Positions 21,547 through 33,064 of a DNA stretch of 64,000 nucleotides are shown piece after piece; within the stretch, counting starts at the first letter, position 1, and each line of letters opens with the position of its first letter. The notes under the pieces were generated by a model. The model searched no databases. It had not been told where the DNA came from and saw nothing but the letters and a program-made list of their open reading frames with translations. This DNA comes from Tigriopus japonicus (Eukaryota > Arthropoda > Copepoda > Harpacticoida > Harpacticidae): positions 3,153,926 through 3,217,925 of the forward strand of contig CM021318.1 in the NCBI GenBank assembly GCA_010645155.1. Reading direction: 5' to 3'. The translations under genes were made by a program, and so were the position numbers.

Positions 21547-24500
21547 CTGAGGCTCCGATTTGGGTTTGGTGGTGAGCGATTTTATTGGGGGCTCATCATT
21601 GACTTCGATGATGTCGGGATCGCCTTGACATGAAGTCGTGTCCAAATCGTGATCGGTGGGAATTCCACACGAATTGGAAGAATCCGAAGCTGCTTTGTAA
21701 TAGTTTAGAAAGGAACACATGAGGGAAATTGATTAAAAGTCCTAAAAAGCTTTTCAAATTCAAAAGCCTTGATGAATTTAGTAAATCTTTTTGTTTCAAA
21801 TATGTTTATCGAAATCGAAGGCAGACAATCACTACAATGCATAGAGTTTGAAAGATAAACTCCAGTTTTTTCGTCCTCAAACTTCGAGAACATTTTTTCA
21901 GTTTTGAAAGAAATGGAATTGCCCTTCTTCTATCCCGTGTCCCGATATTTACATTTTTAAGATTATACTAAATATATTATTTTATTGTTGAAACATGTCT
22001 TGTAAAGGTATCAATTAGTTCTGATTTTGGATCAATTATCAAATGAAGCATCCAAAGGAAAGAACTGAATTCAAGTTGAGCTTCTTATGTTGGGTCAAGG
22101 ATGGCTCAAGCCAGGATTACTTTCAAAATACACACTGGGTCCGATTAGTACAATGAAAATTAAACCGAACAATATATTTGTTGCAAAAACCTCACATTTT
22201 AGTACAATGATCGGACCCAGTGTGTATTTTTGAAATTCGTCCTGACGTACAGTGGTCCCTGGTTGGGTACATTTTCTTGAACTGATTTGAGACTAGTCTG
22301 AAACATCATTTTACCGTTTGGGAAGCTCCTGCGTTTGTGATTGTTATTCGTTTCCCCCTCAATCAGAATTGGATCATCTCGATCAACAGTCGTGGAAACT
22401 TCCGCACAACCAGTTTCCAACGCAGCAGGCGTCAATTTCGGATCAGCGTGAAACTGGGGCGAAAGAGCTTTATCGGAAGTTGGAGAAGATTTCAAAAATT
22501 TCGAGTGATTCCGCATTGAGAAGAATTCCGTCAAAGATGGATGAGGGAGACTTTCGTTGGGAGGTAACGAACTCACGGGACGAAATGCCGAGAAATGGGG
22601 GAAATCTTGGAACTTCATCTTTTGAGGATCTTTCTTTTGATTAGCGGCTGCAGCTGAAGCGGCTGCGGCTACGGCCACGGCTACTGACCGTGACATGCTA
22701 AATATTAAAAAAGAACTAAATAAATTACATTTTTCAGTTGAAACAACATTTGGAACTCACCCTAGTTCGTCAGACAGATGTCTTCTTTGTTCCAACCAGT
22801 GGTTCAAATCAAAGGAGGCTTCTTCCGCCTTGTGGTTGATTTTTTCTTCTAGACCAAAAAGAATGGATCACTCCCCAAAAAAGTCAAAAATGGCCATAAT
22901 TTTCTTACCAAAATGTGTTGGTTGTCCGTGAGTTAAGAAAGGGTTTTTCGACCATAGAAAGGGATACGGAAAAGGGGACCAATTTCCTGGGTATGCAGGT
23001 CGAGAAGGACCTCCATGTGGTGGCCAACCCCCTTCAGATCCTGAAGTTTTGACCTCGTTGGTTTTGGCTTTGTTGTCATTATTGGGGAACCCTCCTACTC
23101 CATTCACGAGTCCAATGGAGTCCAAAGTGGGAAATGGTGGAAAATATGGGAACGGAGGTGGAACAGGGCTGCCAAAAAGACCCAAATCTGACGGCTGAAA
23201 CGGATTTCCACCAGGGGTTTCTACGATTGGGTTCTTCTGTTTGAACTCCGATTCCAACTTCATTTCTTTGGCGAAGGAATGGTGTCGAGAGTGGTCCATC
23301 ATGGACGTACTAGAACTTGTTGATCCATGTCCCATGTGAGACCCACTGGACAACATTCTCTTTCTCGTGCCTCCGTTGAACATTGCCTTGATGTCCTCCC
23401 AAGCATAAACGATTTCCTACACAATGGCCAAATTGAAATTAACTTACTTACTTTACGTACACTAATGGACAGTGTTGGAGCCAATAAAAGTTAGTGTTTT
23501 AAAGAGGCACAACAAAAAAGTTAGAAAAAAGGATGGAACTTAATGTGAAAGAACATAAGTACATCTATTTCTGATACGAAAAAATGTGGCTCGATTGTGG
23601 ATTGCTAATTCCTTCATGACTTTGCTTTATCGAAATTACCACTTCATATTACACAATATTCCTGATGTGTTTCAAATATAAAGGTTTATGAGCTTTACAC
23701 TGTGACAATAAAGTCGTGACCCCTTTCAAATTTACTAATCCATGAAGCCATGGTGGAATCTGTTTTAAACGGCTCGTTTTCTTGCATTGTTGATTGGCTA
23801 GAGTATTCCAACCCATTATTGAACAAAATTCTACCCTATTGCCGACATGTGTCTTATCATGGAACCATGGAAAGTGTTATGATTCATTTTCCTTACTACT
23901 CAAGTACATAGTCAGATTCCTGTCAGTAGTAATCTGGGTTATTCCACCCGTTTTTAAGTTATCATCCTCAAAAAACTCATAAAAAGCTCTGCAATAAGTG
24001 ATGCCATGTTATCAAGGATACAAACTTGTGTTCAAGAACGGGCTTCATCACGTTACAATAAGAGGCATTACCGTATCGTATTACAGACCTGCTGCCGTTA
24101 GCAGTCTAGGCTTGCCACAAACATGTCTCAGTTTTCAAGGGTCAGATTTTAGAAAAATGTTGCATTTAAGAGCAATGGCATGGTTAATGTATGTTGAGAA
24201 GTATTGCAAAGTAATTTAAAAGCAAATGGAGAAATTGGAAGCCTTCAACGAAACAAATTATTTGTTTTTAGGTTTAGTTGCCACAGGAACCGATCTCCTC
24301 TGACCATCTTGATATTCTATGTTGGGCATTCCTGATTCAAAATTCGGAAGAACCCTTTCAATTTATGTTGCAAAATTTTAGATAAAAGCAACAGAACATA
24401 TTGTTTTGCCGAAAAAAATGTCAAGAATTGCTATTCTAACTTCAAGTTAAACAAATGAGAAGGGAACTGTGGCCTAAATCTTTTTTTAAAAATAAACCAG

Positions 24501-27279
24501 GCCTAAATCTTTTTTTTAGCTACCATTCACACTCATCAGAAGCACACATCTCCCAAACTTTTTTTCCCGCCAAAAATGATGACATCACTAGTAATTCCTG
24601 CCATAGAAGGCAATCGATACCTTAACAAGGGTGTTGTTCACCACATTGACACTAAAACACCTTTCTATAGACTCTTGCAGTTCAAGACGTGGAGAACTTG
24701 CTAGTACAAAGTAACCCTCTGTATGTAGTAGACTCTTTTACCTTTTATGCATAGCTTCAAGCTCTGTTTCTTTTGATTATTTCATCATTTTGCTTAAAAT
24801 TGACAATTATTAATGACTAATTGACTGATCTCGTCAAAGGTCATTTGCAAAAAACATCATTTGACTTGCACTTTTTTTGGTTGTGATACTCTACACTTTC
24901 AATTAAAGCGCAAGGAATAGATTGTGAATGAAAATACAAGCATGTTAAGGATTGCTATCCGCATCTTTCTGAACAAACATATTTCGTTAAGTCCGATTTT
25001 TTCACAAAAACAAATGCGGAAATTTTTGACCTTACCCCAAGAACATTGACCTCAGTCATCTTTGCCTATTGATCTTACCTCTGGTGGATCTCCGAGGAGT
25101 TTGGTGTGTCTCCGCCAAGAGTTGAAGTTGGCGGCATCGGGTTGCACGTATTTGTCGCTCTCGGCTAAACGATGCGAGTGGAACACGAACTTATTGGGCG
25201 AGAAGAACACACCACAGATGTGACATTTGATGCACTTGGCTCGAGAAGAGTTGTATCTGGCAGGGACGAACTGACCCCGACAACCCCATGCACATTCATG
25301 GAACACCTAAATTATGAAGAAACCATACTTTTAATGGCACGTTTTAGTACCTGTCATCTTTAGTTTGCATTGTCAAGGTGAACTGTTCATTAAGAAAGGT
25401 TCACAAGACGCTTGGTACCTTTTTCCGTCCTCGCACCCAAAAAATAATTGTTACAAATTTGTCCGAGACGGTTGATTAACGTAGAAAAAAAGATTCGCAA
25501 TGACATATAAATTACCTCAAAGGCGAAGTTTTCCGGTAGTTTCGGAGGAGAATTGTCACCCAAGAAGCTCTTGCACAGCCTCTCAGCTTCTCTTTTGGTA
25601 ATCATGCCACATCTTCGAGAAGAAATAGGCATCGCACCCGCTCGACGTAATATTTCTAGCTGCAAAATCGATTAGTATTACTTGGACAATAGTTTGACTT
25701 TATATACGGTTCATAATCCATGAACTTACTTGAACTGGAGTGCATTGCACACAAGTGATGCCCAATGCCACGCGGCGATTATGGATCTCATTGTATGAGT
25801 ATTCCTTTAGTAAAGTGTTGGAAATTTGAGCCAAGCATAATCGCTCTTTTCCCTCCATGGAAAGTGATACGATGCGTATTCCATAAAGATAGACTGTTCC
25901 AACCTAGATTTGATCAATTTCAAAATGGAATGAGATCAAGAAGCAATTAAGGTATGTAAAAAGAATTTCGGCCTTCAACAACTCAAAACCACTAGTATTT
26001 GGTTGAAGGAAAAAGGAAGACGTTGGCGGCGTTGCTATTCCTTTCTGTAGAGCAAGGGTCGGCAACCGCTTTGGACCAAGGCCCACCAAAATTGACTTTT
26101 CGTTGTCTGGGGCTCACCAAGCAAATGCTGGAAGGTTCATGGGCCCACAGTTCAAAGATCAAAGACCTCTGGGCCCATGAGTATGTACTACGAATGGCTC
26201 TACGGCCCACTATTTCGGACTTTCTCCATAGATTCTGGGCCCATCCCAAACCACCCTTGGACCGATAGGTTGCCGACCCCTGTTGTTGAAGAACAGATTG
26301 GACAACCTTTGCGCGACTTACCAGAACTGTACATGAGCAGTAATTTGATTCACCAAAAAAAATAACATCTTAATTGTGCAAAAGACCGTTAAAAGTCTTG
26401 CTAGAAATAATCAATGCGTTTTTCATGTATTTTTAACCTTTTTTCCTGTGTACAAATAGGGGATTGGAAATTAACTAATCATTGCAACCACAACAGAGGA
26501 TAGTCCACTTTTTTCTCTTCAATGGGATACAATAGCGTCGTTAATGAAGGCAGATATTCTTGTGTTTCCCCTTTTTACCTCAAAGCTCATATTTTGACTC
26601 TTAGACGGGTGAAATTTGAATGGAAAAAGTTTACAAAATACATGAATGTGGTCCGATCTTAAAAAGGAGGATGAGTTTTTATCTTACTAGTGATGGACCG
26701 AAAAAGCTTGGAAACCGTAAAACGACATTTTCGGCTGGGTTTTAACCGAAACCGAAGCTGTAACCAAGTCAATGAAGAAAAAACATGTTTTGCCTCTATA
26801 ATTTATTTTTTACAAATAACAGGTATTAAATTAGACAGTATTTCTGCACTTCTGTTTTGACTACGGCGCACGGATAAGGGCAAGCGTGTTTTCAAAAATA
26901 ACTGAACTCACTTATGCCAAATTATTTTGATAAAAATATGTAACTGTTATCAAAGTTATAGCTATATGCATAGTGCTTGTTTGATTTTGGTTTGGTCTCG
27001 TTTTTTTTTAATTTTTCCCAAAACCAAAGCCGTAACTGAATTACAGTTTCGACCCATCACTAACTCAGGCGCTAACAAAAGTTAAAACATCCAGTTTATG
27101 TTCAATTCGTTGTTTTTGGAGAAAAGAGAGGATAAATGTTCTTCAATGCTTACCTGGTTTGGCTTCATTTTGTTCCGATTGGAATCTTCACTTTTGACAA
27201 GCGGATATGGATAAGTGATAAAAGGCGAATCAGATCGACAATATTGGAAATTGTCGCTAATTTCAGACACACTTTGCAT
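21547..27279 (-). CDS. fuss: Fussel / SKOR (Ski family transcriptional corepressor), 3' end not found
   Basis: Eight exons join in frame: 27154-27279, 25730-25903, 25516-25659, 25079-25306, 22909-23416, 22761-22848, 22315-22697 and 21547-21689 (about 597 residues, no stop yet). The start MQSVSEIS at 27279 leads to MKPNQ|VGTVYLYGI. The Dachshund/Ski domain follows (residues ~40-148: RLCLAQISNTLL, NRRVALGITCVQCTPVQ, RRAGAMPISSRRCG). Next is the SMAD4-binding SAND-like zinc domain (~149-224: HECAWGC, CIKCHICGVFFSP, FHSHR) and WEDIKAMFNGGTRKR. These match SKOR1/2 almost word for word. The family acts in the nucleus, mostly in neurons, as a corepressor linked to BMP/TGF-beta signalling. The later part is proline- and alanine-rich (VAVAVAAAASAAAA) and diverged. 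The final donor after EPQ (phase 0) implies at least one more exon below 21547. Exon 8 has a tandem NAG acceptor (21692 or 21689). Confidence 0.93.
22112..22236. repeat. short inverted repeat in Fussel intron 7
   Basis: TACACACTGGGTCCGATTAG near 22128 is mirrored by GATCGGACCCAGTGTGTA near 22210-22226. The arms are about 30-35 bases with a loop of roughly 50 bases. It resembles a small MITE. If exon 7 were not spliced at 22315, the Fussel frame would run into this repeat and stop at 22199. Confidence 0.6.
24060..24610 (+). repeat. dispersed repeat R1, copy 1 (Fussel intron 4)
   Basis: About 550 bases, starting near CAGACCTGCTGCCGTTAGCA and ending near GATGACATCACTAGTAATTC, are closely matched in reverse complement at about 60540-61050. 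Shared blocks include GAAGTATTGCAAAGTAATTT, GGAACCGATCTCCTCTG and AATTGCTATTCTAACTTCAA. No coding capacity, terminal inverted repeat or target duplication was seen. The family type is unknown. Confidence 0.75.
26053..26282. mobile_element. 230-bp hAT-type MITE (Fussel intron 1)
   Basis: The terminal inverted repeats are CAAGGGTCGGCAACC and GGTTGCCGACCCCTG, and the interior repeats GGCCCA/GGGCCCA motifs. Flanking octamers CTGTAGAG and TTGTTGAA agree at 5 of 8 positions, as expected for an old degraded 8-bp duplication. CARGGGTCGGCAACC termini are common among hAT MITEs of animals. Confidence 0.8.
26688..27062. mobile_element. 375-bp element with TAGTGATGG termini (Fussel intron 1)
   Basis: The ends are TAGTGATGGACCGAAAAAG and TTTCGACCCATCACTA. 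Internal inverted similarity includes AACCGAAACCGAAGC / AAAACCAAAGCCGTAAC. A fragment with the same left end is at 2818. The TAGNGATGG form is seen in hAT elements, but I could not find an 8-bp duplication, so the superfamily is tentative. Confidence 0.6.
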
Positions 27280-29118
27280 TGCTGCCACGACAAATAGAGT
27301 TGAGCAAGTCTGCCATAAAACAAATATTTTTTAACTTTGTTACCAGAAAATGTGTTCCACGAGGGTTTCCAAGCCACTGCCGAGTAATCCTTTCCATGGA
27401 ACAATCTTCCCTTCATTTTGGAACACGAGCGCTGAAACTTAGGGAGGAGCCTGGCTCCTCTCGTCCAATCAGAACGGATCCGTGAGTGGCCAATTTGGGA
27501 CGAGTTCCTGTTCCTTGAACGGAACGGCGTTTTGCGGCGCAATTCCCCGTTAGGAGAGAGAGACACGTTCCTGTGTGGACTCATGAGGGCTTTGGAACAA
27601 GCAATTTTCTGGTGAATAAAACTACCAATTACTCAGTGAGGACGAAAATGGAACAATCTTGCGTGCAGAGTGACGTGAATAGAATCGTAAATTTCTATTT
27701 AATCAGAACGCCTGGGACACATTCCAATGTAAATATGGCACACTCCTGAATATATTGTTTATGGAGTTGTTTCTCTTAACAAGGTTTGGGCACGGATGTT
27801 GTATGTGGTGATTCTGCAGAGAACATTACTGGCCGGATCAAGCGTCATTGATTTTAATGAGAAAATCACCTTCTGCCGAGAGATTGGGCAGGGAATAAAA
27901 GGACTAAAAAACTTTGTTTCCACCAAGTAATTTGTAGTAACTTTGGTCCGTTATAGCACCCAAGAGACACATAGGAAGTCTTGTTAGACCCACCAATGCC
28001 ATAGATCTATCTTGTAAATTGGATGGCACTGTTTCAATTACGCTCATACTCTCAATAACGTTGATAACCAGATCAAATCAAAAACTTCAACCTTGTAATC
28101 CTTTGAAGTTTGAATCGAATTTGAACCGGCAAAAAAGTCAGTGCCATTCTGAAGTGGATTATCGGTCGATTAAAAGTGAATCAATTCGTAAAGATGTGGA
28201 AGTACTCGTGGCTATAGCCGCAGTTTTCCTTTTGGAACAGATTGATTACCAAACTTGGTCCCTTCAGCTTTTAGAAAATAATTTTGCCAGCTTGTCCTTA
28301 AGTGCAGAAGTATCGAAAGAATAGGGTTGCCAAAAGAACTTCTCATTTCTTTCAAGTGACAAAGACACTTTAAGATGCTTTAAAAAAAGGACACCAAGGG
28401 CTAGGACAAGTGGCAAATTACAACATATTCACAAAAATATGCGAAAAATGCAACTTTCAACGTTTTTGGTCAAAATTTGCACTTCTTATTTTTTTCGCAA
28501 CAATTCGTTAAGATCTTCCTAAAAATTTCTTAAAATATCTAATGTGCAACACAAGAGGTATTTCCCAAGAAAATCGTTGAATAATTCAGGTCTATTAGAG
28601 TAAAGTAATTAAAAAGACTAATGTAAGAATAAAAAATAAACAAGGTTTTATTTGTTTTTAAGCTCTTTGAATTTAAGACAGAGAACAGTATTTGCAAAAA
28701 TTTTGAATTCGCAAATATCCCTTGCAACTTAAAGCTAAAGAACGGTAAAAGTTCTAAAATTTATGACAAAATGGCCACACATCATAAGCAACTTTCCTGA
28801 ATTTCTTATTGTATATTTTGAGCCTAGAAACCGCAACTTAAGTTTAAAATAGCGTCTCCATCCGATACATAAGATATAAAGCGCACGCGAAACCAAGAAC
28901 CTGCATGGAGCAAACTGCTAGTTTTGGCCACAGTATATTTAAGTAAAAATTGAAAAAAGAACAAGAAATTTTCAAATTTTTTGAAGAACATCGCAACCCT
29001 GAGTTGAGTCTCTGGATGCTCTGTCAACACTTTTCTAACTTTTGTGGCACGGGATCAAAAGAAAAGGGCATTTTTTGTTAACGAGAAAAGGGATAATCCG
29101 ACCCGGAGATCCCCCACT

Positions 29119-29439
29119 TCAAACTTGAAGTACTGTATGAGCTGAATGGTTTGACGCACGAGCTCGATGGACTTGTTGTTGTCCCTCATCACGACCGCAC
29201 CGCTCTATTGTATCTAAGCCTCCTTGAACAACTCTATTACCGATGGCTGGACATCTGTTGACTGACTCAACTATCCTTCTCCGTGATTGATCCGATCTCA
29301 ACCACAGCCTCAACTTCTCATTCAGAGAAGTGTCCTCAATGGAAAGAGTGAGTGCGAGCAAGTCATTAGAGAGCTCAATCTTCTGCTCACTAATCCCAAA
29401 AATCAGCAGCGTATTGGGTTCATGTAAGGCGTCTGGCAA
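29119..29439 (-). CDS. unrecognised open frame, possible exon
   Basis: A 107-codon open frame has an ordinary amino-acid composition (LLIFGISEQKIELSND, then LRLWLRSDQSRRRIVESV). It is preceded by a possible acceptor (GATTGCCAG near 29442). No family is recognised. A second frame over its lower end (RDNNKSIELVRQTIQLIQ) also reads protein-like, which hints at a frameshifted relic or a coding exon in another phase. Without comparison it may be a chance frame. Confidence 0.25.
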   Translation of the reverse strand: MPDALHEPNTLLIFGISEQKIELSNDLLALTLSIEDTSLNEKLRLWLRSDQSRRRIVESVNRCPAIGNRVVQGGLDTIERCGRDEGQQQVHRARASNHSAHTVLQV

Positions 29440-29793
29440 TCCGTATTGAAAGGGGCAACAGTGAGTTTGGGCTTTTGCAAAACCTTGAGTATTATCCAGT
29501 CAAATGAACCTTGAATAATTTGCAAACGAGGATTGGCATGTTATGTTTAAAGGAGTAATAAAAAGTCAAAACAAATGTAAGATTGTAGTTTCAAAGCACT
29601 CGGGGGTAAAAATTTAATGTTGTTTTTGATGATGGCAAACCGAGGCAGATGTGGGACATTAATTTTCTATATCCATGTCTTCCATCGGTTCAAAAGGACA
29701 GAAGATGTGGAGGAAGGCACACCAAATAAGTCAAATTGAACTAAACCTATTTGTACATATTTGGCAGAATTCAACTCTACAATCAATTGGTAC

Positions 29794-30793
29794 TAGGGTT
29801 GGTCGGGGGATAATCCCATGCAAAAAGTGTCCCGAGCCAAATTAGAATGCACAGGTACCAACTTAAGGGATAAACGGGATTTTCCTCCAAGGGATAAAGG
29901 GAACAAACGGGATTTTTCTACTTTTTCAAGCCTGATATCGTTATTTTTATGAATAAGTTCGTTTTTTGTCAATTTCTTATATCCATTGTGCATGAACTTT
30001 TCTGGCCCAAATAGTCTTCAAGTACGAAAATTTCTTCAATTTTGTCATGTCTCAAGTGAAATCATGCCTTGCTTGCCTCATGTGATGTCCTTGTCATCAC
30101 TTAAAGGTGTGACTGCTTTTCCTTTAGAGATCAAATTTTACTTCATGATTTCCTGTTGAATTAATCCAAACAACCAAATTCTATTATATGGAACATGCAT
30201 TTTTGGGAAACTAAAAGTGAGTATTGGTGGATGAATTCTTGTTTTTACTGAAAATTAAATTTTGTTCCTGTTTAGCTTTTTTGAGAATTCTCTTAAAAAC
30301 AGTTCTTGAGGGTTTTACATGAGTTTGAGGACAGTACAACGGATGCTGTTAAGAGTTACATATATAGTTTTTAGACCCAAAATTTTCAGGCTCTGCAAAA
30401 AGCCAAATTAGAATGCACAGGTACCAACTTAAGGCAAATTTCTGAAGCTCAACAAAAAGCTTTGTAAACAAAAAAAACATACTTTCCAATACCGTGTGCT
30501 TAAACTGGTGCCAGACATATTCACCTTTGTTGATACTTAAGACTGCATAAACCCTTAAGTTGTCATTTCCCAAGAACCATAGGAGGTTTATGAACTATTT
30601 TAGCCATATTGTCTAATTATGGTTTTAGTTTTGATCAGCTGTTTTTCAGGGAAATAAGAAATTATTAAAACACATCCAAATTTGCTTTTTCGTTTATCCC
30701 CTGATTTATCCCGTTTATCCCCCATTAATCCCGAATATCCCGTTTATGGAAAAAGGGGATAAATCAAAAAACTTGTCCCCCCGACCAATCCTG
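29794..30793 (-). mobile_element. hAT-type non-autonomous element, family N1, copy D (1000 bp)
   Basis: The ends read TAGGGTTGGTCGGGGGATAA and CCCCCCGACCAATCCTG. Flanking octamers ATTGGTAC and ATTGGTGA agree at 6 of 8 positions, consistent with an 8-bp duplication that has aged. The element is in reverse orientation relative to B and C. Its minisatellites are much shorter than in the other copies and the core is diverged. It carries an exact internal 34-base direct duplication, described under findings. Confidence 0.85.
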
Positions 30794-31529
30794 ATTGGTG
30801 ACCAATGAATGGACCTCTATTTTACATTTCAACGACCCTTTTGGGTCAAAGCGAGAAGATCAAGAAGTTAACGGCAAATAGTGATTGCTTTTCCTTTTAT
30901 TTGATTTAGGATTAAAATTTCCCATTGAGCCTGACTATGGAGGAGACGGAAATAAATTGCCTTTTCCTAACTTTGCAATATGATACTGTATATTTGACGT
31001 CCTAGAGTTAAATTTTGAAGCTTCCTGAGGATTGTCTTACTCCCATTAGTTTTGGTGTATCAAAAATGAAAATGGGAGAAATAAAAGGGTGTGTTTCATA
31101 AACTTGAAGTTCGCCCACATTATGCTTGTAGTTTTAAACTTGCAAAAACTCAAATATTGAACAAGACTTTCAAGTCATGTCTGACAATAACGATAAGAAA
31201 GCGAACAAAATCTGGTCTCACAGAGCAAGATCTAGAGAACACTTGAATTCAAATTCTTCAAGTAGTTGTCACACCTCCAGTGTTAATGACTACAAATTTG
31301 TTTTGACATGACCATATAGTTACTTAAAAATCTCGCGAAAATCAAATAAGATTTCAAATTAAATCAATTAAGATTTCTCAATTTGAGTTGTCCCTTTTTG
31401 GATTACTTCCCTCATTCCATTTTAACAGCACGCCCATTCCATATGGCGAGGTTTAGAGATTCTGTTTTATGTTACGTCTCGTAAGTCCAGTGAAGTGATG
31501 GATGACTACGACCAAGAACCACTGTATTT

Positions 31530-31915
31530 CATTGGACTGGGAGGCTAAAGAAAAAAGTCATGATCTCTTGTAAGAGCATAGCAATCACGTCCTAATGCAA
31601 ATGAGACCTTGTCCTGGTTGATATAAATTTGTATTTCAATTTTCAGCTTAATCGAAAGTCGAAGTCAAAAGTTATGCTCTCTAAAAGTTCAGTGCAAATC
31701 CTACTGAGAATGAATGAACTAGCCCTTTCTGGTACTTGTTATACCCCAAAAGGGGCGAGAGCTCATTCCTTCTATCCTCTCTGCAATACATAAGTTTGAG
31801 AAGGCATAAATTTTCACTCCATCATTCGATTGAGCTGAAAATTGAAATACGTCGTCTACTGAATACAAGGCAGGTCTGGTTTACAGCTCCCACTCCAACA
31901 ATTCAGTGCTTCTTG
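31530..31915. mobile_element. FB-III foldback element, copy 2
   Basis: A palindrome centred near 31735 reads GCAAATGAGACCTTG, TTTCAATTTTCAGCT, GTCAAAAGTTATGCTCT and GAATGAATGAACTAGCCC. It is mirrored by the sequence up to 31885. The right end TCAGTGCTTCTTG equals the terminus of the copy at 3581-4029. The left terminus is diverged, so the start is approximate. Confidence 0.75.
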
Positions 31916-33064
31916 CTCCAACACCAACAAGTTGACAGCGACACTGATTCCAAAATCAGTGTCCAAGTTGCATTTCAAAACCGCTGTGTTGACACCGTAA
32001 GACATAAACACTGATACAAAACTCGACATCTACATTCATAATTGATGTTTGCAATTGCCACACGGAAGAAAAATGAGTCCCCATTCCCAAACGGAAAGCA
32101 AAAAAAAAGAATGGCACCATCGTACAAGCCAATCGATCTACCAATTTATCAATGTGCACTTGCATGTTGTATCTCTGAATCTGAAAATTTAAGGACCATT
32201 GTACATGGACAATCTCGCCATTACAAAGAGTTGAAGGCTATGGGTTGATACATACCCAGAGTAACTAATCCAATGAGTGACTTTTTTTAAATAAAAAAAC
32301 ATCGATGTAGCAGAAATTTTACAATTTTGTATTTTAAGAGCGCATAACTGATTTTTCATATAAACGTGTATAAGAATGTAGAAATATATTTATATATGTT
32401 GTCATTTTTTCCAATCGCGATGAGAAGAAATGAGAAAAATTACCATTACCAAAGCACCCAAAATGTAATTGTGGTACAAAATGGAAAACCAAAACCTTTT
32501 GGAAAAATAAATAAATATAAAAGAGTAAGATTTAACGCCAGGCAAAAGACTTTGTCATCTCAAGAGCGATGTAAAAAAGTCACCCCGCGGTCAACAAGTC
32601 TTGAGCGAAGGTCATTTGAGTTTGGTCAGATGTTGGTTGGGTTGTTGGGTCAGTTCGTTTTCGTCACGCCAGCAATGAATGTTTTGATAGGTTGTCAAGT
32701 TTTCGTCGGGTGTTTGCGTTCGGTAAAAATGTCTTTGATTGGTCCGTCAAGCTTGTTATGTCTTTTGCCAACGTGGCAAAGCGGGTAATTCTTCTACAAA
32801 GAGTCAAGAGACAAAAAGGGGTCAAATTGTCATGGCGTGTCCCTCATACCAATCACCCAGATCAAAAAGGTTGGTTATTTACATCTGACGGAAGGTTTGT
32901 ATGTATAACAGATCACAAAAATTAGGGTAATGTTTGTCTGCCATAGCTAACAAGTATCACAGCTAAGGAATTAGTATTTATAATGCAGAATTAGCCAATG
33001 CAAAGGGGAATTGAAGGGTGGAGAGAAATTTGCTTTCAAATAGGGGAGGGGAAGCTTTCCATTC

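Larger units (their letters stand above)
27280..33064. other. intergenic between Fussel and the zinc-finger gene
   Basis: Contains the promoter and 5' UTR side of the minus-strand Fussel gene and the 3' side of the zinc-finger gene. N1 copy D (29794-30793) and an FB-III copy (31530-31915) occupy part of it. One unrecognised open frame is at 29119-29439. Other open frames (for example near 28019-28324 and 32366-32788) show no domain or splice pattern. Confidence 0.45.

Noticed and set aside
28322..29003. Possible hAT element with AGGGTTGC and GCAACCCTG ends
   Set aside because: Ends match only over about 9 bases and the flanking octamers (CGAAAGAA and AGTTGAGT) do not match. No internal structure supports it.
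32366..32788. 140-codon plus-strand open frame
   Set aside because: Composition changes abruptly within the frame and nothing is recognisable.
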